From positions 21,015,681 to 21,079,680 of the forward strand of contig OU612071.1 of NCBI GenBank assembly GCA_914767715.1: 64,000 nt of DNA, written 5' to 3'. Source of the DNA: Membranipora membranacea. Its lineage: Eukaryota > Bryozoa > Gymnolaemata > Cheilostomatida > Membraniporidae. The notes under the pieces were generated by a model. That model was not told where the DNA came from, did no database searches, and worked only from the letters and a program-made list of their open reading frames with translations. A program made the position numbers and the translations under genes. Below are positions 57,086 through 64,000 of this stretch, one piece after another. Within the stretch, counting starts at the first letter, position 1. Every line of letters starts with the position of its first letter.

Positions 57086-59643
57086 GGGCCGTGAGTGCTA
57101 ATATACGCCACTGGACATATGCCCAACAGATGACTTTGGCAACAAGTTCTTGTACCAGTCTGTTCATGCCCCAAGTTTCAGATTATAGAAAATTTTGACA
57201 CTCCAAAGGCATAACATTTTATGCAAATGAATCAGAAAATACACTTATATTCCAGGTTTGTATTGCATATAAATAAGAGAACAGAATGATTGTTTGATGA
57301 GAAAAAAATTGGCTCTTTGCTAAAATAGAACATATTTAAAGCATTTTTTGAAAGATTGCATCATGGAAGTCCATCTCAAATTTTGGATGTATGCCATGTG
57401 CTGTAACTGTTCAATAGCTTTTGTATTTTTAGTATATTTATGAGTTTTTCCCTAAACAAACCTTTGAATGTGGAATTTACATCCTGTCCTTTCAGAAGCA
57501 CATATTTCCTTTCTTTGTGAGAAACTTTGCATAACTCATATTTTTTGGCTTACACTCCAAACATTAAACTCTGGATGGATGCACATTACATTACGTTGAT
57601 GATTATGATATGTTGATATAACCAGGGCATGCATGCATGCAAAACAGCTTCCATAAAAATTTCAATTTCTATGCAAGTGCTGAGTTAAAATCTCTGTGCA
57701 TGGCAAGTTTTAATAGCTATTATTAGAAAATTATAACTGTATGGTTAATTATCACAGATGTATGGCAAAGAACAGAGCAAGCTGATGCCTGTATAATTTA
57801 CATGCAAGTAAACTCTATCAAACTCAAAAACATTACATGCAATATTATTGTCATAAACAAGTTGATGCTGCTATGCTCAAGCCATATTTCGAAACTGCCA
57901 AGCATTTGCTTGCTGGTATGATATCCCGAACTTTCAACAAATGCATATCCATCAATAGCTGGCATCTTAGTCAGTCTGACTCTCCTACTCTCGGGCTACC
58001 AATGAAGAATCTGTAACAATGTCAAGTGTGTTGATATAATAAGAGATGCTATATTGTAATTATATCTTATAGTGAACAAATACCAATTTATATAGACCGC
58101 CTCTTCCTCTACCTGGGCAGGCTGTCGGGTGTCAGGTCCCCCCACCCACCTCTGACAGCCTCCTCAGGCTACATTGCCCCTACAAGTGTGTGTTATGTAA
58201 TACTACCTGTAATTAGTAAAACTTACTTACAAAAGGTGTTCAGCACAGTCAAGCTGAACAAGGACAGAGACAAGACAGAATTGCTGATGAGAGTGAACAG
58301 ACAGTTGGAGGGGTAAATATAAGCCAGAGTTGAGTTTATCTAGTATGAGGGTGACTTCATGTTTGCTTCCATCGAAGCACTATTTCATGTCTGCACAAAA
58401 TGACCGAATTTTCCTCTGGATAATACTTCAATCCTCTAGGCTCTGACTATATGTCCAACAGGCTTGAACGCTGGTTGATCATAGATATATAACTTGAGTT
58501 TTATTGAGAAATCAGATTAGATTTCACGGCTATTCTGTTTGCTCAGCATCGCAGGAATCAGTCTGAATACCCTCACCGGCCACCACTGAACAGGTGTCAA
58601 ACCCAATTGATATCTGGTAAGACATCCCTTGTCTGATATCTAAAAGTACCTGAAAAATAAGACTTTTATTGAGGAAACAGTTCCTGTACTGTGGTTCTGA
58701 TGGTGAACCATAAACTAGAAAAGCTGGACGTATTCCAGGAATAGCCGCAACTGAGAATCTAATCCTGTCAAACTGATTTAAGTATATTGACCGCTATCAA
58801 ATCTGATGAATGTTTTCCTGCTAAAGCAGTTAGCTAATCTGGTCTCATACTAGTATCGTGAAGCAACCAAAAATAATTTTATAGCGTCACAGTAGCTTTC
58901 TAGTAGGTCTTGTTATTGATTCAGTTGTCACTTATATTTACACATTTTTTTGCTGATAAGATAGTGAAATCACTTTAAATTTTTGTTTTGAAATTTCACA
59001 TTGGCGCTGATTGGTACAGTGGTGCCATCGCGGGTCATGTACTGTACTGGCACAGGCTGTCTCAGCCTATCATTTGTGAATATTCTTGTGATTTTAAAGC
59101 TTCGTCCTTATACCCTAAAGAGGTGTAAAATATTCGAAGGGACCAAAAACTTGCCTTTTGCACAAATATACCGCTAGTTGACTTTTACTCCCCAAACTAG
59201 TGTAACCAAACTGAGTTAGTATTTACTACCCTGTAGACTGTAGAGTATAAATACTCTATTAACATGTTTGCCAGTTTGCAGAGAAAAATAACAGTCCCAT
59301 GTTGGGTGTTTATTTTTGTTAGAAGAGCTTTCATTTAAAATGCCTGACAGCCCAATAAACTTGAAATACAATTATTGCTCACTGACAGCAGAGCTTAATT
59401 TTAGGTGTATAAAATTACAGCTTGCTGACGGAAATTCGATCCAGGCATAAGCCTACATCTCAATTAGTTTTTCAGTGTACAAGAAAATTTCAACAGTCTG
59501 CATTTAATCATAAGGACATCTCATTCATTCAGGATTGCAGCTGCCTTGCTGTCAATTAAAGGTATATGGTGGCTTCGTAACTCCTCGTCAACTTGTCAAA
59601 CTTTGATTTACTGTGATTATATTTGAAAGTCGCTTTCATAAGA

Positions 59644-59684
59644 TTGCATCACAGAGTAAGGATATTCATACTCTGTGATTGCAT
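59644..59684. repeat. Short hairpin
   Basis: ATCACAGAGTA and TACTCTGTGAT pair around a 10-base loop, extended by TTGC/GCA ends with one gap. Confidence 0.7.
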
Positions 59685-60131
59685 TATAGCAGCAGCCTCT
59701 GGCAAGACTAAACAGCAATAGATATTGTTTTAGTTGGAAACCACCAAACAATCAGTCAACAAAAGCAGTTTGTTTAAAATACACTCAGAGATCACAAAGT
59801 GCAACCACTGAGGTTGCAAACTAGAGGCTAGGGAAACCATACTCAAGTATAGCGTCTACTCGTAACAAAGGGATAGCAGCTTGGTATCAAACATGACTGA
59901 CAAGGAGTTATATGACAAACTATCATCGGTATGGTATGCTAAAGTGGCTTAATTGTGGTCATATAGAGGCAGCGTGACCTAAAAACTAATTACTTTACAA
60001 TGGATTGTGGGAAGTCTAGCTGCTTTCAGCTGATTTAAAACAGGTTTTGTTTTTGTCAATGATTTCATCGCTCGGTGTAAGTTGTTTTGTCATCTGAAAA
60101 CAACACATTCAGTCTTCTGCAGTCATTTGGA

Positions 60132-63100
60132 ATGAGAGTAAGTTTTGAGCCTTTACAGAGATTTCACTAGTCCTCTTAGTTCTTGATTACTAATATATTT
60201 TTAATCAGGGCAAGTTTATTAAAATTTTGTTTCCGAAACTTCATGGGTCTTATGAATCTTGTTTTGAATTTGTCACTGCATTGCTTGTCCTTGAAGTCTT
60301 ATCTACATAATATATGGTTTAGATTTTGTGGAGCAAATTGTTTTTTGTGAAGTGATTCTGTGTTTGAGACTCATGTATCTTTGATGCCTTTATTTTCCTC
60401 TTTATTGCGTTCTGTTAAATCTGGCGGTATGACAGTTTTCTGTTGTTTGTTCTTCTGATTTATGTTTATCGGTTTCCTTCAAAAGTTTGGAGCTGCTTTG
60501 CCTAGGATGAAGCCAATTGAAGCTAGCTGTAAATATCATAAATATTACATCCAAATGTGAACTTCTCCCCCTACAATACATAACAGTGGACTCTCCGTTT
60601 TCATGAACTTTGACAGCATAAGTAAGGGTAGAGACAGAGTACAGTACATTGACGGCTCTTATACATCTCCTTATAATTGACACAATCTTTTATTATTTGA
60701 ATGCAGGGAGGTAAAAGAAAAGACTACACACAGATGATGGATGGTGTTGACAGCAGCGTAGTGAGTGATAAGGCCGGGATTGTAGAGTCACCTCGAGGAA
60801 GCCGAAGGTTCGATATGGACGACGACACTAATAGTGACTGGAGCTCTTTACACAAGTTTAAAACCAGGTGAGACAAAGATACAGTAATTAGAAGAAGTGA
60901 ATTTGAGATGTTTTCAAACAAGTGTTGATTTTACGATCATGAGGCTCGAAAGCGTTATGTGGATAAGAGACATTCAAGATTAATGCATTATGTGGTACAT
61001 GCACATAGACAAATATTTCATCATTTTTGGGAAATGCCCAGCTCAACAGTCAAGACTCATTCCTGACATCACTCAAGGTATTCAAATTTCGATCCGGCCC
61101 AACACAGGAAAATGTACAAATGTTCTAGCACCTTTTCATATATGTCTCAAGCTATGGTACAACAACATTTGTCGGACAATAAATATACAAATGTTGTAAT
61201 TTATGTACCAGATTCATGTGTTCCTGACTCCTTAAATAATAAATCACATTGCTTTATTCTAACCCAAAGCTATAAGACTAGAATAGACCAGACTAAGGAG
61301 AACGGAAGACTAGACCAAAGTTTATAATTCATCATGAATATTTTTAAGAGTTGCAGAGTTGTCTACCCTCATTCTCACCACAGAGTTTTTCTTTTTTTTA
61401 TAGCTGTTGGTCTCACAGGATGAATGTAATACCCATAATCCTCAGTATTATAGCCTTCTTCTTCGCTCTCGGAGCCATATTCGCGATCGCTGTGCATTGG
61501 CACACCCTGAATACAGAAATCAAGCACTTGACCCTCATTGTAAACAGGTATGTGCTTCAATACAATATCTCGGTGTTAACTGGTGTAAGTACATTGTTCC
61601 GCAACACTAAGTCCAATTCTTTGTTATGACTAATATAAGCAGTTTTAGGGAAGCATTTCAAATTATAAATGCTCACACTCTGCCTGGGCTGCTGGTAGTG
61701 GCATTCAATTATCATTGTATAATGGAATGCCTCTACCAGTGAACCGGGCATAGTTTGAGTCTTCACTGAAACATTTGTTGTTTGTGAAGCTCAATGCATT
61801 TATTTTGCATATTGCACTTTCTGTTTACTCAACATGTTTGAATGTTTTGTAGTTTGCAGTCAGGTTCAGATATCTCTGTATCACCAGCAGCTCAGACCCA
61901 GAGTAAGCCCTCAGTTGGATCTACTTATGTACACTGGGGTAAATCTACGTGTAACAAAGGAGCTACACTCGTGTACACAGGTGAGGGGATCTGCTAGGTT
62001 TTGGGGTAGCCAATTTGTTGTTCAGAAGGGCTGGTGAGAGGGAGTTAATGTTTGTGAGTTTCACTTTCACTATCAATCTTGATAGGTGATTTCAGTCATC
62101 TGGCCTTTGCTCTCTTTCCCAATCAGATCAGAGCCCACCCATTGGTAAGAATCAGGGAGGGCAATGAGACATCAATCTTCAGCGTGCAGAAACTTTTTTC
62201 AGAAAACCTCTGTATCTCATACCAAAATAGATCAGGTTGAGCCAATTTCCGTTTTACTTGTGAGCTGGTGTCAGCCAGAAACTCTGAATGCATGCCTACT
62301 GGATCATGCTTGATGTACCAAAGAAAACAGTAGCAGATTTCAATTGATGTGTTAATATTTATCAAAATTTTGTTTTGAATTGAAACTCATTTTGTTTTAA
62401 CCAATGTGGACCAAGTTCAGGTTCTGAGTCATAATTAGTTCTCCTTGTGTAGTGGTAGCAAGGAGTAAAACTCCTTGGTGGTAGCCTTGCCACTGCTAGT
62501 GTAATGGTGTTGTCCTGAAAACGAAAAAGAGTTGTCTCTACCTGAAAAAAAGAAAGACTAACTCCAGATAGTTACATAAAACGGCATAGTACAAAACTCC
62601 CTGAAGGAATTATAATGCGTTATATATGTGATTGCGTCATGTCATGCAATGACATATCTATGCCCTTGTTACCGCAGTTGACATATCAATATTCCAATTC
62701 AGGATGTATTTAATTTCCGGTATGTTTAAGTTTATATTTATTGTATTTAACTGTTTTGCAGGATTTGCTGCCGGTGCTCATACATACAGTGATGATTGGG
62801 GTGGCGGTGGAGTAGACTATATGTGCCTACCACCAAACCCAGACTATGATAAATATGATATGAAGAATGATACCATCGCTCACTCATGGGTAAGGGATAT
62901 TAATCTTCTAAATTAAATACATCGGGTTCAAGCATTAAATAGTTATGGTTAATTCTTGGCCAATCTTGGTAATTTCGTCATGAAAGATAATTATGACCGT
63001 TACCCTGTTAATTTACTGACATACCTCCACCATTTAAAAAATGCCTCATTGAACAGAACTAAAGTGTTTAGATATAATTGAAAATCGACATGTTGCAAGT

Positions 63101-63272
63101 TGAATTTTTTGTAAAGCTTATATTGAAGGATTATTGACACCAATAACAAATCATTTCTTGTTTTCAGCTTTACTCCACAGAGTACATGTCTTATAACCTG
63201 GGTATATTCGATGACTCAGTACATGGACATAATGTAGCCTGTAGTGTGTGTCATGTACCAAGATCCACCACG
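60132..63272 (+). CDS. Type II membrane protein with short-chain-collagen C4-like domain (3' end outside window)
   Basis: Exons 60132-60137, 60707-60867, 61404-61547, 61853-61980, 62762-62889, 63168-63272; 672 nt, 224 residues so far, phases 0, 2, 2, 1, 0, 0. The first exon is only ATGAGA before a GTAAGT donor; an in-frame ATG at 60701 or 60734 would be an alternative start. There is an acidic cytosolic N terminus, a single membrane segment IIAFFFALGAIFAIAV (about 70-86), a helical stalk, then the extracellular domain: YVHWGKSTC, GATLVYTGFAAG, DYMCLPPNPDYD and HNVACSVCHVPRSTT, the order seen in proteins annotated as short-chain collagen C4-like (spongin-type). No Gly-X-Y collagen repeat is present. 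The usual closing MIPA/C-rich exon is missing, so the gene continues past 64000. Probable cell-surface or matrix role. Confidence 0.8.
61681..61751. repeat. Fold-back MITE-like repeat, copy 2
   Basis: TGGTAGTGGCATTCAATTAT and ATAATGGAATGCCTCTACCA pair around a short loop, extended outward by GCCTGGGCT/AACCGGGC. Lies in intron 3 of the C4-like gene. Confidence 0.8.
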
Positions 63273-64000
63273 GTAAGTTACCGATCATCACACACAGTGT
63301 GATGTGAAGTAAGTTCTTCTACTTCGGTAGTTAGTTCTTAGGTAGTAGTATTTAGGTAGTTCTACTTAGGCAGTAGTAAGTTCTCCCAAGGCAGTTAATA
63401 CCGTTGTGAATCTCTTTGTGTATAGATGATGTCGATGGGGGTTGGTTTTGCACCACAGCAACTTAACCGATTCAAGCGTGCCGGAAATCTTTAACTGAAA
63501 ACCCACTCACAGTTGGATAACTCACCTCCCAATAGCTAGATTAAAAAGAACATTTAGACTTACGTGTGATACTGTCGCTACTCGTATCACAGTGTATGGG
63601 ATGCATGAGACAGTTTGTAGGCCTACCCTAGCTTATCTGTTAGTGTTACTTTTATAAATACTACATAGCAATGTTTTATGATGCAACAAATATTGTCACA
63701 TGAAGAGGTAACTCCGAATAAGGAAACTCAGACAGGGATTATGGGGCATTGTACCAGGGAGTCCCAAACTCCCTGATTGAACTAGACTCCCTCTCTTCAT
63801 GTTTTAATTGCCTGGAGTCGCTTTCTTTTGTATATGACTCTTTGGTTACTCTTATTATTGTGCCCCCTCCCCTTGGTACTCTCATTGCTATGCAGCCTAT
63901 AATATGTGCTAGATTTATGTATGAAGAGCCCATCTCCATAAAAAATACATTACTCAAGCTAGCCTAAGTGCTTAGGTAGCAGCATTACGAACCCAGCAGT
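63273..64000. other. Intron of the C4-like gene, to window end
   Basis: Follows the GTAAGT donor at 63273. Contains a short TAGTTCTACTTAGG-type direct repeat at about 63315-63385. No acceptor leading to the expected last exon was found. Confidence 0.5.

Larger units (their letters stand above)
50880..60131. other. 9-kb intergenic region with repeats only
   Basis: No gene supported. Contents noted: a weak tRNA-like sequence at about 51625-51680 (plus), an 18-bp-arm hairpin at 53595, a diverged tandem pair at 54115-54390, a small palindrome at 55538, a triple GC hairpin at 56771, a tRNA-like SINE at 57004 and a hairpin at 59644. An open frame at 52593-52832 has no recognisable domain. Confidence 0.5.

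Noticed and set aside
63427-63500. Possible last exon of the C4-like gene starting at ATGATGTC
   Set aside because: An acceptor-like TATAG precedes it, but the reading lacks the MIPA and cysteine-rich sequence expected at the domain's end and soon stops.
1-64000. CRISPR arrays, bacterial operons or viral genomes
   Set aside because: Spliced genes and animal-type repeats throughout; no spaced direct-repeat array, ribosome-binding sites or viral gene order.

Overview
This window is nuclear DNA of an animal. It is AT-rich and intron-containing, with GT-AG introns of a few hundred bases to several kilobases, and it carries abundant retroelements, tRNA-derived SINE fragments and small fold-back repeats. 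A protein with a short-chain-collagen C4-type (spongin-like) domain and an IRS/DOK-type adaptor point to a marine invertebrate, perhaps an early-branching one such as a sponge or cnidarian. The species cannot be settled from the sequence alone. I rebuilt five spliced gene models by eye; codon phase closes across every intron, which is the main support for each.

Left third (1-15 kb) is transposon territory. It holds a decayed non-LTR reverse-transcriptase fragment (about 100-640), a 14-bp minisatellite (1684-2107), and a Ty3/Gypsy element (2113-6881) whose 5' LTR is cut down to 48 bp at the minisatellite edge. Then comes a minus-strand non-LTR retrotransposon (8.3-13.1 kb) split by a 2.2-kb terminal-inverted-repeat DNA transposon with a 9-bp target duplication. 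At the 5' edge of that non-LTR element lies a divergent, internally duplicated piece of large-subunit rRNA containing the sarcin-ricin-loop sequence.

Middle: a 10-exon cytochrome P450 (15150-23363, +) with a TATA box and a four-base first coding exon. Its introns hold tRNA-like SINEs, a ~200-bp-arm inverted repeat and a Harbinger-like MITE. Next is a secreted, probably GPI-anchored NHL-type beta-propeller protein (24632-28751, +). Then comes a 22-exon minus-strand gene (48329 down to 31072) for a 1112-residue PH + PTB docking adaptor with tyrosine motifs for PI3-kinase (YxxM), Grb2 (YxN) and YxxP-binding SH2 partners.

Right: a small two-exon ankyrin-repeat gene (49940-50879, +) is divergent from the adaptor. 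About 9 kb of repeat-bearing intergenic DNA follows, then the first six exons of a type II membrane protein with a short-chain-collagen C4-like ectodomain (60132-63272, +), whose last exon lies beyond the window. The genes do not form an operon-like system. The adaptor, the GPI-anchored propeller and the C4-like protein all belong to cell-surface signalling or matrix biology, but a joint role would be speculation.
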